In this document: piece by piece, positions 37,801-50,460 of the stretch
How positions within the stretch are numbered: position 1 is the stretch's first letter
Layout: each line of letters starts with the position of its first letter
DNA from: Haliclona indistincta
Taxonomy: Eukaryota; Porifera; Demospongiae; Haplosclerida; Chalinidae
Assembly: GCA_964017065.1 (NCBI GenBank)
Contig: OZ024790.1
Location: forward strand, 12,039,498-12,103,497
Length of the DNA stretch: 64,000 nt
Direction: 5' to 3'
The notes under the pieces: generated by a model
The model's database searches: none
Told to the model about the DNA's origin: nothing
The model's input: only the letters and a program-made list of their open reading frames with translations
Position numbers and translations under genes: made by a program

Positions 37801-40800
37801 GCGCCTCTGGCGGTCCTTCCCGGTAAGCTGTCTCGCTAAAACTTGGTATACAAGCAATACTTCCAGTCGTGTTGTTATGCAGCTAGCGATGCGTTCGTAG
37901 CTGCTTTAAATCTGACCCATAGCAACCGCGCCGCCTTGTGAATATTAATAATGACCAAGCACCCTTAAAGGCGTACTTGACAGCAGCTATGATTTACAGA
38001 GCAGCTTGAACATAGAAAATTTAATGACAATTGGCATGTTTGCATTTTGTAGTTAACTAAAATAATGGACAATTAGGTATTGACTATTCTAAAACACCTC
38101 TCTCTCTCTCTGCAGGTTCTATCGAGTCAATCACATTTCTCACACAACAAGCAAATGCTCATGGAATGGCTGTCACAAAGGAAGGTCACCTCATTATGGC
38201 TGATTGGTCAAAGCGTGGTATGACCATCATCAATATGACCATCATAAGTGGAGAGGTGATTAGAAGCTTTGGAGGATTTGGGTCAGGACAGACAGAATTT
38301 GATCATGCAGAAGGAGTGGCATTGACACAAGATGGCCAAGTCGTTGTAGCTGATTCTTCCAATCATCGTTTACAAGTGTTAACAGTAGAGGGAGCCTTTG
38401 TAGCTGCTGTTGGCTCCAGAGGATCTCAGCCGCTGCAATTTCAGTATCCACATGATATAGCTGTTGATCGTAATGGAAGATTATTTGTTACTGAGCTTTG
38501 GAATCATCGTGTCCAGGTCCTTAATTCTGACCTGAGCTTTTCGCATTGTTTTGGCAGTGAAGGAGACAAGCCTGGGCAACTGTATAGTCCACGTGGGATT
38601 GCTATTGATCAAGATGGAATGGTGTATGTCAGTGACTTTGGCAACCACCGAATTCAAAAGTTTGCACCGAGTGGTTTCTTTTTGGCTTCTTTCGATCATA
38701 AGAAGTTGCGTCATTCATTTAGTCCGTATGGCTTGTGCTTTGACAGCAAAAATCTACTCTATGCTACTGATATGCAGAACAGTGTAGTGTGTGTCTTCAA
38801 TACTAGTGGGAAGTTTCTAGGATACATTGGTAATAGTGATGGTAGTAGTTTTAATCATCCTCGATTCATAGTTTCTGATAAAGACAGACTGTACATTAGT
38901 GATGACAATGGAGTGGTAACTAACAAGTGCTTCCAGCAGGCACTAGACGTCAGTACAAAAATGGCCAAATCTTTGTTCAACCCTACGGCACTAGACGTAA
39001 GATGCTCTTCTGCTCACATCGCAAAGTTGTCTGAGCATATTGAAGACTGGGAGGAACTGGCACCATATTTTGGTCTTACCGAGGCAGAGCAGCAGGAGAT
39101 ACGAACCATCCACGCCCTCCAATACAAGGTACAGAAACGCAAGATGCTCTGGAAGTGGGTCAGGAAGCTGGGAGAGAAGGCAACCTACCGTGAGCTGATA
39201 AAAGTGTTGAAAGAAGCAGGCGAATCTCTACTAATTCCCAGAGTTAAAGAGCTGCTTGAGGACTCATTTTCTGAAGCTCCTCACATCATTGTGAACTCGT
39301 TCCGACAGTACCTCAAAGATTGCTACAGTACCTCAGCTTCTGATGGAGTGCAAAATTGGCCACGACTTAAAAAGCCAATGATCTTTGTGAACCCGGAGTT
39401 AGTCTCGAAGGACAAGAAGGCAAGTCTAACTACACTCGACATCTTCAGAGACAAGAAAGTGATGCTTGAAGGAACATCAGGTTCTGGTAAGACCACTCTA
39501 ATGAGGCATGCCTGCCAGCAGTGGGCCGAGGGCAAGCTACTTAATGATGTGGATCTTCTCATCCATCTAACCCTGGCAGATCCCACCTTGTGGTCTGCCA
39601 AATGTTTGGAAGACATTATCCCTCATCCTACATCTATCGAGATGCGCAGTGTAGTAGCTGAGTACATAACAGAGCGAGGAGGCAAAGGATGCTGCTTTAT
39701 ACTGGATGGATGGGAGGATTTGCCTGAAGAGTTGCAAACGTCTTCTATTATTCATGATCTTCTCAAAGGCAGTCGGCCGGGATTGGCACTACCACGATGT
39801 TCGTTTATTGTCACCACTCGTCCCATAGCTTCTCCCTCCCTACAGCCACTAGTCACCACCATTGTTGAGATCACTGGCTTCTCATCTGAGAGTGTTGATA
39901 CCTATGCTAGTCAGTATCTGACACAGCAGCAAGGCAAGGACCCTGCTGTCTTCATAACAGCTCTCAATGATAACCATCATGCTCGTGGCTTGTGCAGTTT
40001 GCCCATCAATGCAGCCATCTTACTACATCTGTTTCTTACTATTCAAACAGGTCTTCCCACTACTCAGACAGAGCTGTTCAACTGCTTTATTCTTAACCTT
40101 CTTCTTCGTCATCTTGTCGCCAAAGCGAAATACAAGCATGCTAAGCCTTTACTTCGCTGCTTTTCAGATCTTCCATCAAATGAGTATAAAGCATTCAATA
40201 ACCTTTGTCTACTATCTTACCATTCCACATTCAGTGGTAAAGTAGCCTCTCAGAGTAACCAGCTAATCTCGTCTGATGACCTTCATAAAGCCGGTCTACA
40301 GGACGTGCAGGAGACCCTGGGTCTAATGAAGGTACACCAGCAGCTGACCTGGTGTGGCTATGACCCTCACTATGGGTTCCTTCACTCATCAGTTCAAGAC
40401 TTCTTATGTGCTGTGAGGATGAGCCAACTGAGTCCAGAGCAACAGGTGAAGGACTTTATATATATAATGACCAGTAATCCTACATCACTAGTACTTCGCT
40501 TCTATGCTGGCATAACAAAGCTTGAGAGTGTAAGAGTCTGCAAATATTTGTGTCAAATAGGAATTAATCCACCTGGTGCTTTTGTTTTTAATGACTTGTG
40601 TACTGCTTCTTCTGACCCACGTAGACTATTTTTGACATATCTTCATTGTCTTTATGAAGCAAAGCATAACAAGATATTATGTCAGTTTGACAGTAAAAAC
40701 TTAGTATGTTTTTTATACTATAGACTTTCTATTCATGATCTCAACGTGATATGGTATTTCATGTTGGACATGATTGAAAAATGTCATCCTGAAGTTTTGG

Positions 40801-41627
40801 AGGTTATTTTCATGAGGTCTGAAATTAATGATCATGGCATTGAGTCAGCTGTAAAAACTTTTATTAACCAGGCAAACACTCTTAATTGCTCAAAAGGTTG
40901 TTTTAGACTTCAATTTAGTGATGCTGGTATTACACATAATGGCGTTAGAAGCTTGACTAAATTGATGAGAACAAAAAATGTAAGTTTAATTGAATTTGCG
41001 CTGCAATCGAAAATTGACTTTATAACCTTGAATCTGTTAATTGGTGCTGTACCTACCTCAAGTATAACATCTCTTAGTCTAAAGTCACTTGGCTCGCCCT
41101 TGACAAGCAGACATATTTACCATTTAGTTCTTCTCATTCACCAAGCAAGACATTTGCAAAAGTTGGATCTTAAAGATAATCCAATGCAAGCAGAGAGTTT
41201 TCCACTTCTATTGATGGCTGCTAGAAATGTGGAACAATTAATTCTTAGATCTATATTAAGAAACGAGCACCTTCAGGAGATAGGTCCAATACTGCAGTCA
41301 AATACTAGTTTAATATTTTTGGATATAGAGATTGAACTTACCTACATGCATATACGCTACTGCTTTTACAGTTTTGAATCACTTTGCAAGTTCATTAAAG
41401 TTATCACAGCACCTGAATCAAGATCACAACTAAGACTTCTTGTTACTGAATATGCAGAAGATATCTATGCAAACAAAGAGTTAATGACAACCGTAATTAA
41501 ATTTGTGGAACGTCGTGGATATCCTTTAACTTTTTATAGTAAGAATCAACAAGGTGAAAGTGAAGTAGCGATGAACTTGATGAAACTTATGTCTCTACCT
41601 GAATCTTTGATCACAGGAAGAACGTAA
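34895..41627 (+). CDS. NHL-NLR fusion: Death, DED-like, CARD-like, six NHL repeats, Death-NACHT-LRR
   Basis: Four exons with matching phases: 34895-34904 (MSDR), 34960-35256, 35305-36357, 38116-41627; about 1623 residues. Domains: Death about 10-95 (ENWFVFGVKLGVPF), helical DED-like about 145-235, beta-rich segment about 236-345 (GSIIISWIFPKR), CARD-like helical region about 352-450, six NHL blades about 455-728 (VYVSDFGNHRIQKFA, VVVADSSNHRLQVL), then a complete NLR from the internal Met at about 736: Death, P-loop GTSGSGKT about 906-913, Walker B, VTTRP, WHD FLHSSVQDF, LRRs. In blocks A and E the NHL frame ends KxFQQ stop and a TATA promoter precedes the NLR; here FQQ continues as ALDVSTKMAKSLF. 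Intron 3 is 1758 bases and full of transposons. Presumed cytosolic immune or stress sensor. The long last exon is certain as a single frame; the splicing is inferred but phase-consistent. Confidence 0.85.
36386..36705. other. Intron sequence with remnant inverted end of a TTAA element
   Basis: GGTGCTTGCAACTAATTAATATTCAC at 36391 (in two parts: GGTGCTTG, TTAATATTCACGGCG) resembles the complement of the end at 37964. This suggests an older, larger element of the same family spanning 36386-37964, into which the foldback 36706-37395 was inserted. No gene. Confidence 0.4.
36706..37395. mobile_element. Second copy of the TTAA palindromic foldback family
   Basis: About 690 bases forming an imperfect palindrome centred near 37045. 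The arm sequence (GGCGGGATACC; AAGACTAAGCACGATCG; GCAGTTTTAGCTTCG) is clearly the same family as 12963-13631 but more diverged. TTAA is present at the right boundary (37396-37399) and degenerate at the left. Confidence 0.78.
37400..37964. mobile_element. 565-bp TTAA-flanked MITE
   Basis: TTAA at 37396-37399 and 37965-37968. Ends GGGTGCTCTCTCGTCATTAA and the near-complement with TTAATAATGACCAAGCACCC. No transposase. It shares its left TTAA with the right end of the neighbouring foldback. Confidence 0.8.
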
Positions 41628-41684
41628 CTTCTGATTGCCAACAACTCATTCATAATAATTTTTAATAGTACTCGTAGTATAATC

Positions 41685-42270
41685 CTCCTGTTTGGTAATT
41701 CTCGCTCCCTTGAAAAGGTTCAATTTTTCGCCCTCAAACTCTACTCCAAAAATTGGTCTTCTAATTATTCCTCTCTTGTTAATTCCACTAACTTAGCTAC
41801 CCTCTCCTCTCGCCGGACTCAGGCTAAACTAATACTTACTTTCAAATTTCTTTAACTATCTCCACCTTCTATCTTCTCTTTTGTCAATCCTTCCTCTAGA
41901 CTCTTTGACCCGCTAAATATGTCTGTTCCCTTTTCTCGTTCATCTGCTTCTTTTGACTCATTTGTCCCTTCTGCTTCCCGCCTCTGGAACTCTCTCCCTC
42001 ACTCTACCAAATTAAAGCTCTTTCCACTCTTAAAAAAGAAATTTTGTCTTTATGTTTTATCTTTTTTTCTTTCTTTTCAAATTTTCTGCTTTGTTCTACA
42101 TGCTCTACTTCACACACGTACATCACCACTTTCTATTACAATAATGATTCTCTTCATATTTAATTATTACTTTATTATAACTATTTCACACACGCACATT
42201 TCCACTCACTTTTTGTTTTCCTTAATGATACTCTTAATTTATTATTAGTCTAGCGTTATTGAGTTGCAAA
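41685..42270 (+). mobile_element. 3' fragment of a non-LTR retrotransposon downstream of the fusion gene
   Basis: Plus-strand RT C terminus: SLEKVQFFALKLYSKNWSSN, then SVPFSRSSASFDSFVPSASR and LWNSLP, with a stop in between and a T-rich 3' end like that at 33950-34250. The flanking 3' sequence of the NLR (TAACTTCTGATTGCCAACAA; AACATGTCACAAGTTATAGA) is repeated after the element, so it sits between duplicated target flanks. Confidence 0.75.
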
Positions 42271-44269
42271 AAACATGTCACAAGTTATAGAAATAAGTAT
42301 TGTCATGATCGTAACTTCTGATTGCCAACAACTCATTCATAATAATTTTTAATTGGAAGTATAACATGTCACAAGTTATAGAAATAATTATTGTCATTGT
42401 TGGTTTGAAAAATAAATATTAATACCAGTAGCATGATCAATACATAACCAGTAGTAGTTAAAGCTACTACTATGGTAACCCACATACCATTTTCAGTTTC
42501 TTGCCATAAAAATTAATGCTGACACATAAAAATTGAAAACATCATGAACATGTTTTCATTGCTACAAAAATTCAATCGTCAACAATGTTCAATTCACTGC
42601 GTAGAAGTGGATCTCTTTCATTATGTCGAGCTTCATCAGGTTGAGGTTCTTTATGGAAATGTTCGATGATAACAAATAAAGAGTATACTACAGCACATGA
42701 CAAGCTATTGAGAGGAGCAATTGCTGCATGAATGAACAGCCTTCACGAAACCCTCGGCGTGTTGCACATTGCAGAGTTAGCTCTTTAGTTAGCTTTGCAG
42801 CTAAAGCCAACCTGCTTGCTATTGAAACTGCACTGCTAACCAGAAGACAGCGAAGTGCTGACCACAACCGAGACAAGGTGTGTCAAGTGGGCGTGACCGT
42901 GAACACTGAGTAGGTAGCCATTGCTCTTGGCTTTGATAGGCTCTTTATTGAGATGTCTACGCACCCCCAGAGCTGTCCTGCTGTTTAGATGGAATCTACA
43001 AGTACCTAGATAGTCAACTATGGGTGCGTTTGTAGTCAGAGAGGTCCAAGATGGCTGTCAAGGTGAGCCAGCCATACATAACTCGAGAACGAAAGCACTT
43101 TAGCAAAATCCACGAGTCACATTGCAAGCCATTGTCATGCTAAGCCTGTTCATACCTTTACCGAGTTTCAGAAGTGAGCGATGGTCTCTGCAGCTCGTTG
43201 GACAGAATGAACGAACGAACGAATGAACAGACTTCACGAAACCCTCGGCGGGTTGCACATTGTAGAGTTAGCTCCTTAGTTATGGTTTGCAGAAGGAGCT
43301 TTGCAGCTAAAAGCAAACCTGCTTGCTATTGAAATTGCACTGCTAACCAGAAGACAGCAAAGTGCTGACCACAAGGACAAGGTGTGTCAAGTGGGCGTGA
43401 CCGTGAACACTGAGTAGGTAGCCATTGCTCTTGGCCTTGATAGGCTTTTTCTTGAGATGTCTACGCACCCCCAGAGCTGTCTTGCAGTTTAGATGGAATC
43501 TACAAGTACCTAGGTAGTCAACTATGGGCGCTTTTGTCGTCAGAGAGGTCAAAGACGGCCAACCGTCAAGGTGAGCCAGCCATAACTCGAGAACAAAAGC
43601 ACTTTAGCAAAATCCACGAGTCACATTGCAAGCCATTGTCGAGCTTGTCATGCTCATAACCTTACCAGCGCGTAGAAATGATCGCTGATCTCTGCAGCTC
43701 GATGGACAGAACGAACGAACGAAGAACAGATTTCACGAAACCCTCGGCGTGTTGCACGTTGTAGAGTTAGTTCCTTAGTTATGGTTTGCAGAAGGAGCTT
43801 TGCAGCTAAAGCCAACCTGCTTGCTATTGAAACTGCACTGCTAGCCAGAAGACAGCAAAGTGCTGACCACAACCGAGACAAGGTGTGTCAAGTGGGCGTG
43901 ACCGTGAACACTGAGTACGAGTAGGTAGCCATTGCTCTTGGCTTTGATAGGCTTTTTCTTGAGATGTCTACGCACCCCCAGAGCTGTCCTGCTGTTTAGA
44001 TGGAATCTACAAGTACCGAGATAGTCAACTATGGGCGCGTTTGTAGTCAGAGAGGTCCAAGACGGCCGTCAAGGTGAGCCAGCCATACATAACTCGAGAA
44101 CGAAAGCACTTTAGCAAAATCCACGAGTCACATTGCAAGCCATTGTCATGCTAAGCCTGTTTATACCTTGACCGAGTTTCAGAAGTGAGCGATGGTCTCT
44201 GCAGCTCATTGGACAGAATGAATGAACGAATGACAAACTGAGTACCGTAACCCTCGCGCATGCGCCGAG

Positions 44270-44324
<55 letters not shown>

Positions 44325-46190
44325 CTATAATAATTTGCATATAGCAGGATACCAAAATAGCAAAAATGCTAATCATAAATAGTACCCTATAAGTTATATA
44401 TTAGATGAGCCACAGTTTTTTTAAAGGAAAAAAGAGTACAACTCTCCCGAATGTCCACAGGAAGATTGTTCCACAAGGCAATGGAAGATGGGAAAAAGGA
44501 GGAGTCGTACGAAGTAGAATGAGCTGTGGGCCTGGTCAGTAACTGACTTGAATTTCTAAGGATTCTAGGCAGCGATCTTGCATGGACAGGTGCATCAGGC
44601 ATAATGATAAGACCTTTGTTAATCTTGAAAAGAGTGGTTAGCTTCAGGTACTGACGCCTCTGCGCAAGAGAAGGAACTTGGCATACATGAAGGAGATCAA
44701 CATAGTTGGCCTTCCATTGTTTTGTAACAGCCTTGAGTGCAAATTTTTGAACACTTTCTAGCTTGTTAATAAGATTTATCTGATGAGGGTCCCACACAAC
44801 TGCCGCATATTCAAGGTGAGGTCGCACATGAGATAGGTAGAGAGTCAAGAAAGTATCGCAACCAGCGTAACTGTAGAGTGATCTGTAAAGGAAACCAATT
44901 TGCCGCCTAGCTTTCATACAAATGTCATCAATTTGCAAAGACCAACTCAGAGACGAGGTTATCCAAACGCCCAGATATTTGTATGAGTCAACTTTGTCTA
45001 AGGGAGAGCTGTCAACAACAATAGGAGAGGATGGCAAGGTGGGAGAACGCTTTCTGGAGATGATCATGAATTTGCTTTTTTTTGAATTAAATTTTAAAAA
45101 ATTATCATTAGTCCAGACGCACAAACGATCAACATCATTTTGAAGAGAAGCGAAGTCAGCACAGGAGTTAATCTGGCAGTATAACATCATATCGTCTGCA
45201 TAGAGTGATAAAATACCTGATGTGAGAGGCAACCGAGTAATATCGTTTATATAAAAGTTAAAAAGAAGCGGACCCAACACAGATCCCTGAGGAACTCCAG
45301 ATAGAACATGCCGAAGTTGAGAGGTGACACCACTAACACACACAGCTTGCATTCTGTTCAATAGATACGAAGCTATCCACTTGAGAATATATGGACTAAC
45401 ATTAACAGCACTCAGTTTGTCAAGAAGAGGTCTATGAGGCACGGAGTCAAAGGCCTTACTATAATCAAAAAATACAGTACAAATCTCACGACCAGAGTCA
45501 AGTACTCGGTGCCATTGATCCGTGACAGCCAAAAGTGCCCCAGTAGTGGATTTGCCACTTGTGAAACCCCACTGCATATCACTGAGGGGAGAACAAAGAT
45601 CAAAATGATCAAGCAAAACATTTTTGATATGAGTTTCAAGGAGCTTGCTAAGCACAGACAACAGAGAAATGGGTCGAAACTTTGCCGGATCAGAAGAAAC
45701 GACACCTTTGGGAATAGGAGCCACCCGAGCCATCTTCCAATCATGAGGGAGTTCACCAAGACTGATTGAGATGTTAAACAATTGTGTTACAACAGCTGAA
45801 ATGCTAACAGCAGTCATCTTGAGCATCATGGCAGAGATATCATCAGCTCCACTAGCTTTGTTACAGTCTAAGGTGCTAAGGAGCATAAAAACTTCTTCTT
45901 CAGAACACAAGAGCTCATCAGGACAATCACCAGACAATGCTGAAGGTATATCTGACTGATCAAGAACAGGTACAGCTAGATTAAAATTTTTAATGAAACA
46001 GTCATTTAGAAGCTCAGCTTTGTCCAGATTAGTAGAGGCAGTAATATCTCCACAAAATAAAGTTGGAATTGAATTCTCCTTGTGATTAAGCAAACGAATT
46101 TTTTTCCAGAACTCATTCACACCAGCAGACTCTAGATCAGCAAAGAAAGACTTCTTTTCAGCTCTCAGTTTAGCAATGAATGGGTTAATG
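44270..46190 (-). mobile_element. Non-LTR retrotransposon with near-intact RT, inserted in the array
   Basis: The minus-strand frame 44387-46201 (604 codons) contains the RT series: FWKKIRLLNHKE, KASGADDISAMMLK, RPISLLSVLSKLLE, FFDYSKAFDSVPH, LSGVPQGSVLGPLLFNFYI, LSLYADDMMLY, KYLGVWITSSLSWS, RPHLEYAAVVWDP, ALWNNLPVDIRESC. Both catalytic Asp in YADD and the Asp in FFDYSKAFD are present. The 3' end is a long poly(A) (T-run 44271-44324 on plus). The apurinic-type endonuclease and ORF1 are missing, so it is 5'-truncated. It is the youngest-looking retroelement in the window. CR1/L2/jockey-like by motifs. Confidence 0.9.
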
Positions 46191-49100
46191 AATGAACGCA
46201 TTTCACAAACCCTCGGCGTCTACGCTCCATAGACCATATAGTTGGGGATTGCAGCAGGAGTTTACCACTAGTGCCAACCTGCAGCTTAGCTTATAGGCTG
46301 TAGCTATATTATAACTGCACTGCTAACTAGTTATGGCTTTCAGAAGGAGCTTTGCAGGCTTGCAGCTAAAGACAACCTGCTTGCAGCTAAAGACAACCTG
46401 CTTACTATTGAAACTGTACTGGTAAACAGAAGACAGCAAAGTGCTGACCACAAGGACAAGGTGTGCCAAGTGGGCGTGACCGTGAACACGAGTAGGTAGC
46501 CATTGCTCTTGGCTTTGATAGGCTTTTTCTTGAGATGTCTACGCACTCCCAGAGCTATCCTACAGTTTAGATGGAATCTACAAGTACCTAGGTAGTCAAC
46601 TATGGGCGCTTTTGTCGTCAGAGAGGTCAAAGACGGCCGTCAAGGTGACTGACTGAGCCAGCCATAACTCGAGAACGAAAGCACTTTAGCAAAATCCACG
46701 AGTCAGATTGCAAGCCATTGTCATGCTAAGCCTGTTCGTACCTTTACCGAGTTTCAGAAGTGAGCGATGGTCTCTGCAGCTCATTGGACAGACAGAATGA
46801 ACGAACGAATGAACAGATTTCACGAAACCCTCGGCGTGTTGCACATTGTAGAGTTAGCACCTTAGTTATGGTTTGCAGAAGGAGCTTTGCAGCTGAAGCC
46901 AACCTGCTTCCTTTTGAAACTGCACTGCTCATGTAACCAGAAGACAGCAAAGTGCTGACCACAATTCAATCGAGACAAGGTGTGTCAAGTGGGCGTGACC
47001 GTGAACACTGAGTAGGTAGCCATTGCTCTTGGCTTTGATAGGCTTTTTCTTGAGATGTCTACGCACCCCCAGAGCTGTCCTGCTGTTTAGATGGAATCTA
47101 CAAGTACCTAGGTAGTCAACTATGGGCGCCTTTGTTGTCAGAGAAGTCTAAGATGGCCGTCATGCAAGGTGAGCCAGCCATAACTCAAGAACGAAAGCAC
47201 TTTAGCAAAATCCACGAGTCACATTGCAAGCCATGGTCGTGCTTAGCCTGTTCATACCTTAGTTGACGCGTAGAAGCGATCGCCGATCTCTGTAGCAGAA
47301 GAGACAGACAGACAGACAGACCGACCGAACGACAAAGCAAGTACCGTAACCCTCGCGCATGCGCCGAGGGTTAATGAACGAACGAAACATTGTAGAGTTA
47401 GCTCCTTAGTTATGGTTTGCAGAAGGAGCTTTGCAGCTAAAAGCAAACCTGCTTGCTATTGAAATTGCACTGCTAACCAGAAGACAGCAAAGTGCTGACC
47501 ACAAGGACAAGGTGTGTCAAGTGGGCGTGACCGTGAACACTGAGTAGGTAGCCATTGCTCTTGGCCTTGATAGGCTTTTTCTTGAGATGTCTACGCACCC
47601 CCAGAGCTGTCTTGCAGTTTAGATGGAATCTACAAGTACCTAGGTAGTCAACTATGGGCGCTTTTGTCGTCAGAGAGGTCAAAGACGGCCAACCGTCAAG
47701 GTGAGCCAGCCATAACTCGAGAACAAAAGCACTTTAGCAAAATCCACGAGTCACATTGCAAGCCATTGTCGAGCTTGTCATGCTCATAACCTTACCAGCG
47801 CGTAGAAATGATCGCTGATCTCTGCAGCTCGATGGACAGAACGAACGAACGAATGAACAGATTTCACGAAACCCTCGGCGTGTTGCACATTGTAGAGTTA
47901 GCTCCTTAGTTATGGTTTGCAGAAGGAGCTTTGCAGCTAAAGCCAACCTGCTTGCTATTGAAACTGCACTGCTAACCAGAAGACAGCAAAGTGCTGACCA
48001 CAATCGAGACAAGGTGTGTCAAGTGGGCGTGACCGTGAACACGAGTAGCTTGGTAGCCATTGCTCTTGGCTTTGATAGGCTTTTTCTTGAGATGTCTACG
48101 CACCCCCAGAGCTGTCCTAAGGTTTAGATGGAATCTACAAGTACCTAGGTAGCCAAATATGGGCGCTTTTGCCGTCAGAGAGGTCAAAGACGGCCAACCG
48201 TCAAGGTGAGCCAGCCATAACTCGAGAACGAAAGCACTTTAGCAAAATCCACGAGTCACATTGCAAGCCATGGTCATGCTTAGCCTGTTCATACCTTAGT
48301 TGACGCGTAGAAGCGATCGCTGATCTCTGTAGCAGAAGAGACAGACCGACCGAACGACAAAGCAAGTACCGTAACCCTCGCGCATGCGCCGAGGGTTAAT
48401 GAGTGAACGAACGACAAACCAAGTACCGTAACCCTCGCGCATATGCGCCGAGGGTTAATGAATGAACAGATTTCACGAAACCCTCGGCGTGTTGCACATT
48501 GTAGAGTTAGCACCTTAGTTATGGTTTGCAGAAGGAGCTTTGCAGCTGAAGCCAACCTGCTTGCTATTGAAACTGCACTGCTACATGTAACCAGAAGACA
48601 GCAAAGTGCTGACCACAATTCAATCGAGACAAGGTGTGTCAAGTGGGCGTGACCGTGAACACTGAGTAGGTAGCCATTGCTCTTGGCTTTGATAGGCTTT
48701 TTCTTGAGATGTCTACGCACCCCCAGAGCTGTCCTGCTGTTTAGATGGAATCTACAAGTACCTAGGTAGTCAACTATGGGCGCCTTTGTTGTCAGAGAAG
48801 TCTAAGATGGCCGTCATGCAAGGTGAGCCAGCCATAACTCAAGAACGAAAGCACTTTAGCAAAATCCACGAGTCACATTGCAAGCCATGGTCGTGCTTAG
48901 CCTGTTCATACCTTAGTTGACGCGTAGAAGCGATCGCTGATCTCTGTAGCAGAAGAGACAGACAGACAGACCGACCGAACGACAAAGCAAGTACCGTAAC
49001 CCTCGCGCATGCGCCGAGGGTTAATGAACAGATTTCACGAAACCCTCGGCGTGTTGCACATTGTAGAGGTAGCTCCTCAGTTATATAGTTTGCAGAAGGA

Positions 49101-50460
49101 GCTTTGCAGCTAAAGACAACCTGTTTGCTGCACTGCTAAACAGAAGACAGCAAAGTGCTGACCATATAAGGACAACTGAGGTGTGTCAAGTGGGCGTGAC
49201 CGTGCAAACTGACTAGCCATTGCTCTTGGCTTTTTCTTGAGATGTCTACGCACCCCCAGAGCTGTCCTGCAGTTTAGATGGAATCTACAAGTACCTAGGT
49301 AGTCAACTATGGGTGCTTTTGTCGTCAGAGAGGTCAAAGACGGCCGTCAAGGTGAGCCAGCTATAACTCGAGAACGAAAGAACTTTAGCAAAATCCACGA
49401 GTCACATTGCAAGCCATTGTCATGCTAAGCCTGTTCATACCTTGACCGAGTTTCAGAAGTGAGCGATGGTCTCTGCAGCTCATTGGACAGAATGAACGAA
49501 CGAATGAACAGATTTCACAAAACCCTCGGCGTGTTGCACATTGTAGAGTTAGCTCCTTGGTTATGCATGGTTTGCAGAAGGAGCTTTGCAGCTAAAGCCA
49601 GCCTGCTTGCTATTGAAACTGCACTGCTAACCAGAAGACAGCAAAGTGCTGACCACTAGACAAGGTGTGCCAAGTGGGCGTGACCCGTGAACGCTGAATA
49701 GGTAGCCATTGCTCTGGCTTTGATAGGCTTTTTCTTGAGATGTCTACCACCCCCAGAGCTGTCCTGCAGTTTGGATGGAATCTACAAGTACCTAGGTAGT
49801 CAACTATGGGCGCTTTTGTCGTCAGAGAGGTCAAAGACGGCCGTCAAGGTGAGCCAGCCATAACTCGAGAACGAAAGCACTTTAGCAAAATCCACGAGTC
49901 ACATTGCAAGCCATTGTCGTGCTAGGCCTGTTCATACCTTTACCGAGTTTCAGAAGTGAGCGATGGTCTCTGCAGCTCGTTGGACAGACAGAATGAATGA
50001 CAAACTGAGTACCGTAACCCTCGCGCATGCGCCGAGGGTTAATGACAAACTAAGTACCGTAACCCTCGCGCATGCGCCGAGGGTTAATGAACGAATTTCA
50101 CGAACCCTCGGCGTGTGAGCACCATTGCACATATTGTAGAGTTAGCACTAAGCTCCCTAGTTGGGGGTTGCAGCAGGAGTTTGCAGCTAGTGCCACCTGC
50201 TTAGCTTATAGGCACTGCTAACCAGAAGACAGCAAAATGCTGACCACTTTCTAGGCGTGTCATGTGGGCGTGACCAGGCATGAACTCACACGTGAGTAAG
50301 TAACCATTGCTAGTTGTATAGCCTGTAGGCTTGTTCTTGAGATCTCTACGCACACTCAGACATGTCCTGCTGTTTAGATGTAGTCTACAAGTACCTAAAA
50401 AGTCAACTATGGGCGCTTTTGTTGTCAGAGACGTCCAAGATGGCTGGTAAGCAAGGTGAG

